Below, piece by piece: positions 29,091 to 37,666 of a DNA stretch of 64,000 nt (the first letter of the stretch is position 1; every line of letters starts with the position of its first letter). The stretch lies in contig NZ_OX336253.1 of assembly GCF_946902045.1 (NCBI RefSeq), forward strand, positions 1,860,001 through 1,924,000, written 5' to 3'. Position numbers and translations under genes: made by a program. The notes under the pieces are model-generated. The model did no database searches, was not told the DNA's origin, and saw only the letters and a list, made by a program, of their open reading frames with translations. The stretch comes from Neisseria sp. Marseille-Q5346. Its GTDB lineage: Bacteria > Pseudomonadota > Gammaproteobacteria > Burkholderiales > Neisseriaceae.

Positions 29091-29448
29091 GGTGAGGTTT
29101 CCCAATAAGTTAGTTTTATAAGTAAATGTGTGTTTTTTGATTTCCGTCTTCGCGGAATGCCTAAAGTATGCTGCTTAAATGGATTGAGGTCAATAAAAAA
29201 TGTATTAGGATTTTTAAAAAAGTTCCATTTTTACATTAAAATAATTGGAAGTTTTTAAAGATAAACGGTATTTATATATTACCGTTCATCGTTTGATGAA
29301 CGGTCAATACTTTGTTTTCCATATTTTTTACAAATTCCGACAGCCTGTTAATTCAAAATTGAATGAAAAGAGGCGGGAAAACGCTTTTTGCTAAAATGTA
29401 ACAACCTGAGACGGTTGTTTCAGGCCGTCTGAAAAATAAATCGAACAC
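29091..29448. promoter_or_regulatory. Divergent regulatory region with stacked hairpins
   Basis: 358 AT-rich bases between the 41-aa ORF and ccoI. A small hairpin, TTCCGT/GCGGAA, lies at 29142-29157. Two mutually exclusive hairpins share the segment at 29280-29290: AACGGTA/TACCGTT (29264-29270 with 29280-29286) and ACCGTTCATC/GATGAACGGT (29281-29290 with 29295-29304). ATTCAAAATTGAAT (29351-29364) is a dyad. One DUS lies near 29423-29434. No clear promoter was found. Confidence 0.5.
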
Positions 29449-31938
29449 ATGATGACATCTTCCACACATCCCCAAAAAAACTGCTTCCATTGCGGACTTG
29501 AAGTCCCGGATCATCTGCATTTGACGGTTCGTTTTGAAGACGAAGAACACGAAACCTGTTGCGCCGGTTGCCAAGCAGTGGCGCAGAGTATTATCGATGC
29601 TGGTTTGGGCAATTATTACAAACAGCGTACTGCAGACGCGAAAAAATCCGAATTGCCTCCGCCGGAAGTGTTGTCGCAATTAAAGCTGTACGATTTGCCC
29701 GAAGTGCAGGCGGATTTTGTCGAGGTCGGCGCAGGGGATGAACGCGAGGCGGTGTTGATGCTGGGCGGCATTACCTGCGCCGCGTGTGTGTGGCTGATTG
29801 AACAGCAGTTGTTGCGTATGAAGGGCGTAGTGCGCGTGGATTTGAATTACAGTACCCACCGCTGCCGAGTGGTGTGGGACAGCGCCCACATTGAATTGTC
29901 GGACATTTTGCTGAAAATCCGCCAAACCGGTTATACCGCCGCGCCTTATGATGCGCAAAAAATTGAAGTGCAGGCGCAGAAGGAGCGCAAACAGTTTATC
30001 GTCAGATTGGCTGTGGCCGGTCTGGGTATGATGCAGACGATGATGTTCGCCCTGCCGACTTATTTTTACGGCGGCGACATCGAGCCGCTTTATTTGGAAA
30101 TCCTGCATTGGGGCGGCTTTTTGATGGTATTGCCCGTTGTGTTTTACAGCGCGTTGCCGTTTTACCGCGGCGCATGGCGTGACTGGAAAAACCGCCGTGT
30201 CGGCATGGATACGCCGATAGCCATTGCCATTGTGATGACCTTTATCGCCGGTATTTACAGCCTGGCTACCAACGCAGGGCAGGGCATGTATTTTGAATCC
30301 ATCGCCATGCTGCTGTTTTTCCTGTTGGGCGGGCGTTTTATGGAACAGATTGCTCGACGTAAAGCAGGCGATGCGGCGGAGCGGTTGGTCAAACTGGTTC
30401 CGGCATTTTGCCACCGTTTGCCGGCTTATCCTGAAAGCGAAGCCATCGAGGAAGCCGCAGTCGTCCGCCTCAATATCGGCGATACGATTGTTGTGAAGCC
30501 CGGCGAAGTCATTCCGGTGGACGGTACGGTTTTGTCCGGCGAAAGTGAAGTTAACGAAGCCATGTTGACCGGCGAAAGCCTGCCCATTGTGAAAAGGCCG
30601 TCTGAAAAAGTAACCGCCGGCACGCTCAACACCAGCAGCCCTTTAATCATCCGCACCGACCATACCGGCGGCAACACGCGCCTGTCCCATATCGTCAAAC
30701 TGCTCGACCGCGCGCTGGCGCAAAAACCGAGAGCCGCCGAGTTGGCCGAAAAATACGCGTCCAGTTTTGTGTTTGGCGAACTTTTGCTTGCGATTCCTGT
30801 TTTTATCGGCTGGGCGTGGTATGCAGATGCGCACACTGCCTTGTGGATTACCGTTGCCCTGCTGGTCATTACCTGCCCGTGTGCCTTGTCGCTTGCCACG
30901 CCGACCGCGCTGGCAGCTTCTACCGGTGCGCTTGCCAAAGACGGCATTCTCATCAGCGGCAAACAAAGCCTGGAAACGCTTGCCCAAATTGACGATGTCG
31001 TGTTCGATAAAACCGGTACGCTGACCAAAGGGCAGTTTTCCGTCAGTCGTATACTGCGTGCAGGCCGTCTGAACGAAGTCCAAGCCCTTGCTATCGCCCA
31101 GGCATTGGAACAGCAATCCGAGCACCCTATCGCCCGTGCCATTTTGAACCATACGCTTTCAGACGGCCCTGTATCCGCGCTTGATGTGAAAGTGCAGCAA
31201 CGGGTCAACCGTATTGGGTACGGTGTCAGCGCGCAAATCGAATTTGATGGCGAAACCCAAGTTTGGGCTTTGGGCAAAGCGGCGTTTGTTTCGGAAATTG
31301 CCGGTAATCTGCCTGAAACATTTGCCCATATCGACCACACAGGCGGCATTATTTTCTTGGGCAATCAAAGCGGTTTTCAGACGGCCTTTTTATTGGAAGA
31401 CCAAATCAAAGACAGCGCCGCTGAAATGTTGCAAAACCTGAAACAACACGGCATCCGTCTGCACCTTTTAAGCGGCGACCGTCAAGCTGCCGTAGCCCAA
31501 GTCGCGCAGGAGCTGGGATTGGATGCCTATCGTGCCGAAGCCACGCCGGAAGACAAGCTGGCTTATGTGAAAAATCTGCAAAAACAAGGACGTAAAGTCA
31601 TGATGATTGGCGACGGGATTAACGATGCCCCCGTCCTTGCCCAAGCAAACGTATCGGCCGCAGTGGCCACGAGTGCCGATGTGGCGCGAGACGGGGCCGA
31701 TGTGGTTTTGCTCAATGATGATTTGAACGTTTTGCCCGTGATGATGGAACAGGCACGCCGTACCCATCAAATCATCCGCCAAAACCTGACTTGGGCGAGC
31801 GCATACAATCTGGTTGCCGTTCCGCTGGCCGTGTTTGGTTACGTTACCCCGTGGATCGCCGCGCTCGGCATGAGTTTCAGCTCGCTGCTGGTGTTGGGCA
31901 ATGCCTTGAGATTGTTGAAAACCAAAAAGGCCGTCTGA
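29449..31938 (+). CDS. ccoI: Copper-transporting P1B-type ATPase, CcoI/FixI-like
   Basis: 829 residues. An N-terminal cysteine-rich segment (CFHCG, CCAGC) precedes an HMA domain with GITCAAC (Cys110, Cys113), the FixI/CcoI layout. It has eight predicted membrane helices. The CPC metal motif is at 476-478; the phosphorylated Asp520 lies in DKTGT; TGES and GDGIND are present. CcoI proteins supply copper to cbb3 oxidase, the terminal oxidase of neisseriae. cco genes are not in this window, so the role is inferred from domain layout. Four uptake sequences sit inside the frame. Confidence 0.85.
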   Translation: MMTSSTHPQKNCFHCGLEVPDHLHLTVRFEDEEHETCCAGCQAVAQSIIDAGLGNYYKQRTADAKKSELPPPEVLSQLKLYDLPEVQADFVEVGAGDEREAVLMLGGITCAACVWLIEQQLLRMKGVVRVDLNYSTHRCRVVWDSAHIELSDILLKIRQTGYTAAPYDAQKIEVQAQKERKQFIVRLAVAGLGMMQTMMFALPTYFYGGDIEPLYLEILHWGGFLMVLPVVFYSALPFYRGAWRDWKNRRVGMDTPIAIAIVMTFIAGIYSLATNAGQGMYFESIAMLLFFLLGGRFMEQIARRKAGDAAERLVKLVPAFCHRLPAYPESEAIEEAAVVRLNIGDTIVVKPGEVIPVDGTVLSGESEVNEAMLTGESLPIVKRPSEKVTAGTLNTSSPLIIRTDHTGGNTRLSHIVKLLDRALAQKPRAAELAEKYASSFVFGELLLAIPVFIGWAWYADAHTALWITVALLVITCPCALSLATPTALAASTGALAKDGILISGKQSLETLAQIDDVVFDKTGTLTKGQFSVSRILRAGRLNEVQALAIAQALEQQSEHPIARAILNHTLSDGPVSALDVKVQQRVNRIGYGVSAQIEFDGETQVWALGKAAFVSEIAGNLPETFAHIDHTGGIIFLGNQSGFQTAFLLEDQIKDSAAEMLQNLKQHGIRLHLLSGDRQAAVAQVAQELGLDAYRAEATPEDKLAYVKNLQKQGRKVMMIGDGINDAPVLAQANVSAAVATSADVARDGADVVLLNDDLNVLPVMMEQARRTHQIIRQNLTWASAYNLVAVPLAVFGYVTPWIAALGMSFSSLLVLGNALRLLKTKKAV

Positions 31939-31975
31939 AAACGGCAAATCCATTGCCTAAATGAAAGAATACGCC

Positions 31976-32416
31976 ATGCCTAAAGCCACTTTTTATACAC
32001 ACGTCGCCCAGCCGGCCGCCTTTGCCTGCCGCCTGATTGCCCGCGCCATACGCGATGGCGGGCAGATTTTGGTGTGGTCGGATTCTGCTGCAGCCATGCA
32101 GCAACTAGACGTTGATTTGTGGCAGCAGATTCCCGAAAGCTTTATTCCGCATGAAGTTTGGCTGCCTACTGACCCCATGCCGTCTGAAACGCCGGTATTG
32201 CTTGCGTTTGGAAATGCATTGCCGAATATTCCGCAAGATTGCACGGTTTTGAACCTGTCTGCTGATTTCTGGAGTCAAGCCCCGGCCATTCCAAACCGTA
32301 TCCTTGAAATTGTGGGAAATAGCTTAGAAGATTTGGCCGAAGCCCGAGACCGTTTCCGAGCTTATCGTCAGAGCGGATTTGAGATTGAGCATTTTTCGAG
32401 AGAAGGGAAGGATTGA
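31976..32416 (+). CDS. holC: DNA polymerase III chi subunit
   Basis: Clamp-loader accessory subunit that contacts single-strand-binding protein. 146 residues from ATG 31976, with MPKATFYTHV at the N terminus and RLIARAIRDGGQILVWSD as in the chi family. The frame extends five codons upstream to 31961. An AT-type uptake sequence lies inside the gene. It is separated from ccoI by a single DUS and ends at a non-DUS terminator. Confidence 0.85.
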   Translation: MPKATFYTHVAQPAAFACRLIARAIRDGGQILVWSDSAAAMQQLDVDLWQQIPESFIPHEVWLPTDPMPSETPVLLAFGNALPNIPQDCTVLNLSADFWSQAPAIPNRILEIVGNSLEDLAEARDRFRAYRQSGFEIEHFSREGKD

Positions 32417-32447
32417 GTGTTGAAGATATTCAAGGCCGTCTGAATAT

Positions 32448-32486
32448 AAACAAAGGGACATTTTGATGATGTCCCTTTGTTTTTTA
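32448..32486 (+). terminator. Strong terminator after holC
   Basis: 14-base arms, AAACAAAGGGACAT (32448-32461) and its complement (32469-32482), with a seven-base loop and further T. It is one of the few clear terminators here not built from an uptake sequence. Confidence 0.85.
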
Positions 32487-32492
32487 GATTGA

Positions 32493-32927
32493 TTATCGGA
32501 AGGCTTCGTGCCATATGCCATAAAATATGAGGCAACAGCAGAAAGAGTAGAAATAGTGGAAAAAGCGTTCAAAAAGGGAGGTATTGGCAAGATACCATTG
32601 AACAGACTGATGGTGGTGTTGGGGATTTTTGAGGATTAAGTTGGGGAAACGGACAATTGAAGGTACGGCAAGCAAGTCAAACAGATTGAGGAAGACTGTA
32701 ACCAATAATGAAAAACCGATTGTCTCATGAAATACGTCGAATGGCTGCAATGACAGGGTGTGTGCAAATAGGGAGGTCAGGGCAGATTTGTTGGACATCC
32801 ATAAATAAAACAGCCCACCGATAGATAGGTAAAGCGCAAGACGGACCCATATGGATAGTTTGCGTGGCAAATAAAGGATGAAGAATAAGTTGAGCAGGAT
32901 AAAGAAAATAGGGAAAACGGATTTCAT
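32493..32927 (-). CDS. Hypothetical membrane protein, 144 aa
   Basis: 144 residues with about four hydrophobic segments (near 3-20, 27-45, 70-88 and 120-140). There is a His cluster (HHHQ) in the second loop and three consecutive Cys in the last span (SFCCCLIFYG). No family recognised. It belongs to an AT-richer run of minus-strand envelope genes (32.5-35.1 kb). The nearest upstream gene is separated by a DUS hairpin. Confidence 0.55.
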   Translation of the reverse strand: MKSVFPIFFILLNLFFILYLPRKLSIWVRLALYLSIGGLFYLWMSNKSALTSLFAHTLSLQPFDVFHETIGFSLLVTVFLNLFDLLAVPSIVRFPNLILKNPQHHHQSVQWYLANTSLFERFFHYFYSFCCCLIFYGIWHEAFR

Positions 32928-33038
32928 GGGTTTGTTTGCTTACAGTTTGGTATTTAAAGCCGCTAAGGGAAACGCATTATTGATTGTATGAAGGGGAACC
33001 TTAGGAAAAGACAGTCTGAAAAGGCCATTCTATTTTAG

Positions 33039-33082
33039 GCCGTCTGAAAAAGATTTGCGTAAGGGCAAGGGTTTCAGACGGC
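33039..33082 (-). terminator. DUS-pair hairpin between two small membrane genes
   Basis: 11-base arms GCCGTCTGAAA/TTTCAGACGGC with a 22-base loop, just after the 3' end of the gene at 33114. A degenerate uptake sequence (ACAGTCTGAA) lies nearby at about 33010-33020. Confidence 0.6.
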
Positions 33083-33113
33083 TTTAAGTTTTTTGAAGTC
33101 AAAATCCGATGGT

Positions 33114-33524
33114 TCAGGATTCGGTTTTTGAGGCCGCATTGGCGAAATAGTGGTTGGATACCGGATTGAAGATAAGGAGCAGCAAAACAGGGTGGAGAAT
33201 GGATTGAATAATGATTTGTTGAGAACTATAGCTCGCCATATCGCTATACACCATGATCAGTGAAGCGGCTGCCAACACAACAGCCAGCCAACGGGCAGAA
33301 CGGTTGCCTGAAAGCAGGCCGACAGCAATAAATACTGGTAAGGAAAGGAGGATGAAGTATAGGGGCATAGACAGCCACCAAGGCAGGAAAGGGAATGCCA
33401 AGGCTGCAACCTCTATCAGTAAATCGCCCGAATAAATCGCAAGAGCAACAGTGGTAAAGCAGACAAGGGTAGTTAGGATGAAATAGAGAACGGTGGCGAT
33501 GGTAACAGGGACTGGACGTTTCAT
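33114..33524 (-). CDS. Hypothetical membrane protein, about 136 aa
   Basis: The start is taken as ATG 33524 (MKRPVPVTIATVLYFILTTL). The frame continues 19 codons upstream to a TTG at 33581, so the N terminus is uncertain. It has four hydrophobic helices (about 7-30, 40-60, 65-83 and 90-115 from the chosen start). The basic N terminus, followed directly by a helix, suggests an inner-membrane protein. No domain recognised. It lies in the same AT-richer cluster as its neighbours. Confidence 0.55.
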   Translation of the reverse strand: MKRPVPVTIATVLYFILTTLVCFTTVALAIYSGDLLIEVAALAFPFLPWWLSMPLYFILLSLPVFIAVGLLSGNRSARWLAVVLAAASLIMVYSDMASYSSQQIIIQSILHPVLLLLIFNPVSNHYFANAASKTES

Positions 33525-33618
33525 GTAATAAAAGCCTTGGATAGAATATCGGGGATAAGGATTAGAATCGGTATCGGCCAAACCTTGTCATTGAAGGCGA
33601 TGGCCGTCTGAAAGTAGG

Positions 33619-33942
33619 CTATTCGTCTTTCTCAAATGAAGAAAGCTTGATAATGGCAGGCTGGAAGACTGCAACCAAATAGATCATGATAGGGAGGATA
33701 AGATACGTAAAAGGAATATCTACGCGAAATAGTGCAATCAGAAAGGCAAGGTATAAGGTTAGCAGGGAAAGGAAAATAACGCTCTTTTTCCATGTCGCTT
33801 GGCGGATTTCTTTTGCAGTCGGTTGCTTATAGCGGACTTTTTTGTAGCAGGTCGGGCACTCTTTAATGATTTTCAGTCCTTTGAATGCAATACCCCGAAT
33901 CGGATTGGAACAATGAGGACAAGAGAATGGGGATGGTTTCAT
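33619..33942 (-). CDS. Zinc-ribbon two-helix membrane protein, copy 1
   Basis: About 107 residues from ATG 33942; a TTG 20 codons upstream is an alternative. Two CxxC pairs (CPHC, CPTC) 20-odd residues apart form a probable zinc ribbon at the N terminus. They are followed by KKVRYKQPTAKEI and two transmembrane helices, ending KLSSFEKDE. It is paralogous to the next gene upstream, which shares the order CPHC-KGL-KECP-C-KKV and the identical C-terminal LSSFEKDE. Function unknown; a membrane-tethered regulator is only a guess. Confidence 0.6.
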   Translation of the reverse strand: MKPSPFSCPHCSNPIRGIAFKGLKIIKECPTCYKKVRYKQPTAKEIRQATWKKSVIFLSLLTLYLAFLIALFRVDIPFTYLILPIMIYLVAVFQPAIIKLSSFEKDE

Positions 33943-34011
33943 TATTTTTTTATTGGGCCGTATAAGGTATTGCCCATCCGGTAAAGTAGATTGGATGGGC
34001 AACGTATATGT

Positions 34012-34338
34012 TTATTCGTCTTTTTCAAAAGATGAAAGTTTGTTTTGAATCGGAATAATGTAGTAGACAAGAAAGCCTATAACTAATGCCGTACTGATAT
34101 ATGGGGGGAATGTACCAAACAGGCTAATCAGTATTGCCGCTACGATACAGACAACTACTACAAAAATAGCGAAAGGTTTCAGCAAAGCTTTGAAATATTC
34201 GCCAACAGGCGGCTTTTTGAATTTGACTTTTTTATGGCAGGAAGGACATTCTTTGACTGCGGCCAAACCTTTAACCAATCCACCTTGGATTGGGGCATGG
34301 CAGTGTGGGCAGGGGAGTGAAGGGTTTAGATTATTCAT
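34012..34338 (-). CDS. Zinc-ribbon two-helix membrane protein, copy 2
   Basis: About 108 residues from ATG 34338; the frame continues three codons to a TTG at 34347. Zinc-ribbon cysteines CPHC and CPSC are followed by KKVKFKKPPVGEY, two transmembrane helices and KLSSFEKDE. It is a tandem paralogue of the gene 70 bases downstream. The conserved C-terminal tail in both copies suggests it matters for interaction or stability. No recognised function. Confidence 0.62.
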   Translation of the reverse strand: MNNLNPSLPCPHCHAPIQGGLVKGLAAVKECPSCHKKVKFKKPPVGEYFKALLKPFAIFVVVVCIVAAILISLFGTFPPYISTALVIGFLVYYIIPIQNKLSSFEKDE

Positions 34339-34419
34339 TGTATTCAATCTGACTTAGGGTTTGGAAAGGTGGTATCGATGTTATTGATACCACCCCATTA
34401 TTTATCGGAAGCGATAGGC

Positions 34420-35070
34420 TTATTGGGAGTATTTTTTGCCTAAAGCTTCGGCTGCTTTTTGTAATTCTTGATTGGCTGCACGCAGGGTTTCTTGCAATTT
34501 TTGAGATTTTGCTTGGAAATCATTGGCAAATTTGAGCGAATCTTTATCTTTGCCGTTGATAGTCAGCTCAGAAGCATGTTTGCCTGCATAAATCATCATG
34601 TTGTTGGCAGCACTGCTGACTTGTAATGCACGATCCAGAACTGCTTTGATTTCAGGATCTTTGATGTCGAGGGCAGCTGCGCTCTGATGGAATTGTTCCA
34701 GTGCGGCAGTCAGTTTGTTCATCTGCTCCAAAGCTTCTTTTTCTTTATTTTGGTTAGCCAAGTTTTGCAATTCTAGGCCTAGCTGAGTAATTTTTTGAGC
34801 TTCTTCACCAGTGGTGAAGTGAATGAATTTTTGCAATTCGGCAAGACCGTCTGGAGATTTTTTATCGGAAATGACGATAGGTTCGGCCAGTTTAGGATCT
34901 GCTTCCGGGAATTCGCTCAGAGCTTTTTCGTATTTGTTGGCAGAGCTAGATTCGCTTTGGGCAACTTGTTCTGCCGGTTTGTCGCTGCTGCCTTTATTAC
35001 CGGAGTCGCCGCAGGCTGCCAGCAAGGAAGCGGTCAAGATCAGCATACCGAATTTGTTGAATACGTTCAT
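34420..35070 (-). CDS. Putative lipoprotein with helical domain, 216 aa
   Basis: Signal peptide MNVFNKFGMLILTASLLAAC has lipobox LAAC, so lipidation at Cys20 is expected. A Ser/Gly/Lys linker follows, then an all-helical body of about 170 residues with heptad-like spacing (KITQLGLELQNLANQNKEKE). No enzymatic motif is seen. AAGGAA lies upstream of the ATG. It heads the minus-strand group that runs into the two zinc-ribbon genes, so co-expression is plausible. Function unknown. Confidence 0.7.
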   Translation of the reverse strand: MNVFNKFGMLILTASLLAACGDSGNKGSSDKPAEQVAQSESSSANKYEKALSEFPEADPKLAEPIVISDKKSPDGLAELQKFIHFTTGEEAQKITQLGLELQNLANQNKEKEALEQMNKLTAALEQFHQSAAALDIKDPEIKAVLDRALQVSSAANNMMIYAGKHASELTINGKDKDSLKFANDFQAKSQKLQETLRAANQELQKAAEALGKKYSQ

Positions 35071-35406
35071 ATTAGGATTCCTTCTTAAGTTAGGAGAAAA
35101 TTGGGGGGAATTTGTTTTTATTGATGAGCGTAGATAATTGTTTGTACTTTTGTTCTATTTTATTACAGATTTGTTTATTTTTCTCAAATTAGATTAAGTG
35201 GTATGTTTTTGGAATTAAACGGCGAAGGTGGATGGTTGTAAAATATTGAACATATAATAAAATTAACAAGGGTAATAATAAGCCAGGATACACTGTTTTG
35301 AGCTAAAGTAGATTTTTTTATTAAGATGTTTTTGATTAATGCGAAAGGAATAAAAAAGGCCGTCTGAAACAATAAAGTTTCAGACGGCCTTTTTAATAGG
35401 CTGGAA
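35071..35406. other. AT-rich intergenic region between the lipoprotein gene and lysC
   Basis: 336 bases containing the lipoprotein gene's promoter region and, at 35353-35394, the DUS terminator of lysC. A 62-codon frame on the minus strand (35184-35372) ends without a ribosome site or a recognised product and is not called. Nothing else supported. Confidence 0.5.
35353..35394 (-). terminator. DUS-pair terminator after lysC
   Basis: An 18-base stem (35353-35370 with 35377-35394) with a six-base loop. On the minus strand it ends in a T run. Confidence 0.85.
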
Positions 35407-36627
35407 TTAGTTGCCTAAGTCGAATGCTTTATGCAGAATGCGGGTAGCCAGTTCCATGTATTTTTCGTCAATCAGGACGGATACTTTGATTTCGGAAGTT
35501 GAAATCATTTGGATGTTGATGCCTTCTTCTGCGAGGGTACGGAAGATTTTGGCGGCTACGCCGACGTGTGAACGCATGCCCAAGCCGACTGCGGAGACTT
35601 TGCATACGGTGTCGTCGCCGTCAATGTAGGCTGCGCCGATGCTGTCTTGGCGTTGTTGCAGGAGTTCGATGGTTTGTTTGTAGTCGCCGCGTGGAACGGT
35701 GAAGGAGAAGTCTGTTGTGCCTTCGCTACCGACATTTTGGATGATCATGTCGACTTCGATGTTGGCATCGGCAACTGCGCCGAGGATTTGGTAGGCAACG
35801 CCGGGTTTGTCAGGTACGCCGCGTACGTTGATGCGTGCTTGGTTTTTGTCGAATGCGATACCGGTTACGGCTGCTCTTTCCATGTTGTCGTCCTCTTCAA
35901 AGGTAATCAGGGTGCCGTTGCCGCCATCTTGCAGGCTGCTGAGTACGCGCAGGCGCACTTTGTATTTTCCGGCGAATTCTACGGAGCGGATTTGTAAAAC
36001 TTTTGAGCCGAGGCTGGCCAATTCGATCATTTCTTCGAATGTGATCGTGTCCATGCGGCGTGCTTCGGGTACGACGCGCGGGTCGGTGGTGTAAACGCCG
36101 TCCACGTCGGTGTAAATTTGGCATTCGTCGGCTTTGAGGGCTGCGGCGATGGCAACGGCAGAGGTGTCCGAACCGCCACGGCCGAGGGTTGAGATATTGC
36201 CTTCGCTGCTGATGCCTTGGAAACCGGCTACGATAACGACTTTACCGGCGGCCAAATCGGCACGCATTCTTTCGTCGTCGATGTTTTCGATGCGGGCTTT
36301 GGTGTGGGAAGTGTCGGTTTGGAGGGCGACTTGCCAGCCGGTGTAGCTTTTGGCGTCAACGCCGATGTCTTTCAGCGCCATGGCCAGCAGGCCGATGGTC
36401 ACTTGTTCGCCGGTGGCAAGGACGACGTCCAGCTCGCGCGGATCGGGATGTTCTTGCATTTCGTGCGCCAGGGCGACCAGTCGGTTGGTTTCGCCGCTCA
36501 TGGCGGATACGACGACTACGATGTCGTGTCCTTCGGCGCGGGCTTTGGCGACACGTTTGGCTACGTTTTTGATGCGTTCTGGCGAGCCTACTGATGTGCC
36601 GCCGTATTTATGTACGATTAACGCCAT
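35407..36627 (-). CDS. lysC: Aspartate kinase
   Basis: Phosphorylates aspartate, the first step towards lysine, threonine, methionine and diaminopimelate. 406 residues. The N-terminal kinase domain has KYGGTSVGS and GRGGSDTSAVA. Two C-terminal ACT domains (about 265-400) bind the feedback inhibitor(s), expected to be lysine and/or threonine. It is the monofunctional type, with no homoserine dehydrogenase domain. It is single-gene between DUS terminators. Confidence 0.95.
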   Translation of the reverse strand: MALIVHKYGGTSVGSPERIKNVAKRVAKARAEGHDIVVVVSAMSGETNRLVALAHEMQEHPDPRELDVVLATGEQVTIGLLAMALKDIGVDAKSYTGWQVALQTDTSHTKARIENIDDERMRADLAAGKVVIVAGFQGISSEGNISTLGRGGSDTSAVAIAAALKADECQIYTDVDGVYTTDPRVVPEARRMDTITFEEMIELASLGSKVLQIRSVEFAGKYKVRLRVLSSLQDGGNGTLITFEEDDNMERAAVTGIAFDKNQARINVRGVPDKPGVAYQILGAVADANIEVDMIIQNVGSEGTTDFSFTVPRGDYKQTIELLQQRQDSIGAAYIDGDDTVCKVSAVGLGMRSHVGVAAKIFRTLAEEGINIQMISTSEIKVSVLIDEKYMELATRILHKAFDLGN

Positions 36628-36763
36628 GTTTCGTGCTTTCTTGTGGGGTTTGTCGGGCAGCTTGGTTTGCTGGAAAAAGGGTTATTATTACTATTTTTTA
36701 CATGGAATTCAAGGATAGAACGCGCTTTTTTGAGTAAATACGCATAAAGGGGTTTGGTTAAAA

Positions 36764-36793
36764 AAGGCCGTCTGAAATCTTTCAGACGGCCTT
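36764..36793 (-). terminator. DUS-pair terminator after rph
   Basis: A 14-base stem (36764-36777 with 36780-36793) with a two-base loop, immediately after the rph stop. A run of T follows on the minus strand. Confidence 0.85.
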
Positions 36794-36798
36794 GCTGA

Positions 36799-37527
36799 TT
36801 ATAGGGCCAAAAGGGCAGCCTGCTGGTGTTGAACCAATTCGGCAATGCCTTTATGTGCCAAGGCAATCAGCTTGCCCAATTCTTCGATGCTGAACGGTGC
36901 GCCTTCGGCCGTACCTTGGATTTCGATGATTTTGCCGGATGCGGTCATGATGATGTTGACATCACTGTCGCAGCCTGAATCTTCGGGATAGTCCAAATCC
37001 AAAAGTGGTACACCGCCCACCACGCCGGCGGAAACGGCGGCAACGGCTTCTCGGATGGGATTTTCGCTGATAAGGCCGTCTGAAAGGAGTTTGTCTACGG
37101 CGATTTGCAGGGCAACGTAGGCACCGGTAATGGAAGCGGTACGCGTGCCGCCGTCGGCTTGGATGACGTCGCAGTCAATCAGGATTTGGCGTTCGCCAAG
37201 TTTTTCCATATCGACAACGGCGCGCAGCGAGCGGCCGATCAGACGTTGGATTTCTTGTGTGCGGCCGGACTGTTTGCCTGCGGCGGCCTCACGGCGCATA
37301 CGGGAGGCGGTGGATGCCGGCAACATACCGTATTCGGCAGTCACCCAGCCTTGTTCTTTACCGCGCAGGAACGGTGGGACATTTTCATCGATGGAGGCGG
37401 TGCAAATTACTTTGGTGTTGCCGCACTCAATGAGGCAGGAGCCGTCGGTGTGGGGGAGGAAATTGGGGGTGATTTTAATGTTGCGCAGGCTGTCGGCGGC
37501 GCGGCCGGTGCGGGTGTAGTCGCTCAT
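36799..37527 (-). CDS. rph: Ribonuclease PH
   Basis: Phosphorolytic 3'-5' exoribonuclease that trims tRNA 3' ends. 242 residues from ATG 37527, behind AAAGGATC; the 21-codon upstream extension is rejected. The family signatures [22 protein letters not shown] and the catalytic [18 protein letters not shown] are all present. It is divergent from yicC, 139 bases away. Confidence 0.94.
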   Translation of the reverse strand: MSDYTRTGRAADSLRNIKITPNFLPHTDGSCLIECGNTKVICTASIDENVPPFLRGKEQGWVTAEYGMLPASTASRMRREAAAGKQSGRTQEIQRLIGRSLRAVVDMEKLGERQILIDCDVIQADGGTRTASITGAYVALQIAVDKLLSDGLISENPIREAVAAVSAGVVGGVPLLDLDYPEDSGCDSDVNIIMTASGKIIEIQGTAEGAPFSIEELGKLIALAHKGIAELVQHQQAALLAL

Positions 37528-37666
37528 GATGATCCTTTGGGGCGGAATGAAAAATAGGTTGCCTTGAATTATAGAGGAATTTGGCATCAAAGGCCGTCTG
37601 AAAATCGTCGGTCGGGTGTGTTATAGTGTCCATACTTTCACTCGTATTTGGAAACGGAGTAAAACC

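Noticed and set aside
29294..29308. FNR box (TTGAT...GTCAA) upstream of ccoI
   Set aside because: The half-sites are 15 bases end to end instead of 14 and the right half is not ATCAA. The sequence is better explained by the hairpin.
35184..35372. 62-codon minus-strand ORF between the lipoprotein gene and lysC
   Set aside because: It runs into the lysC DUS terminator, lacks a ribosome site and has no recognisable product.
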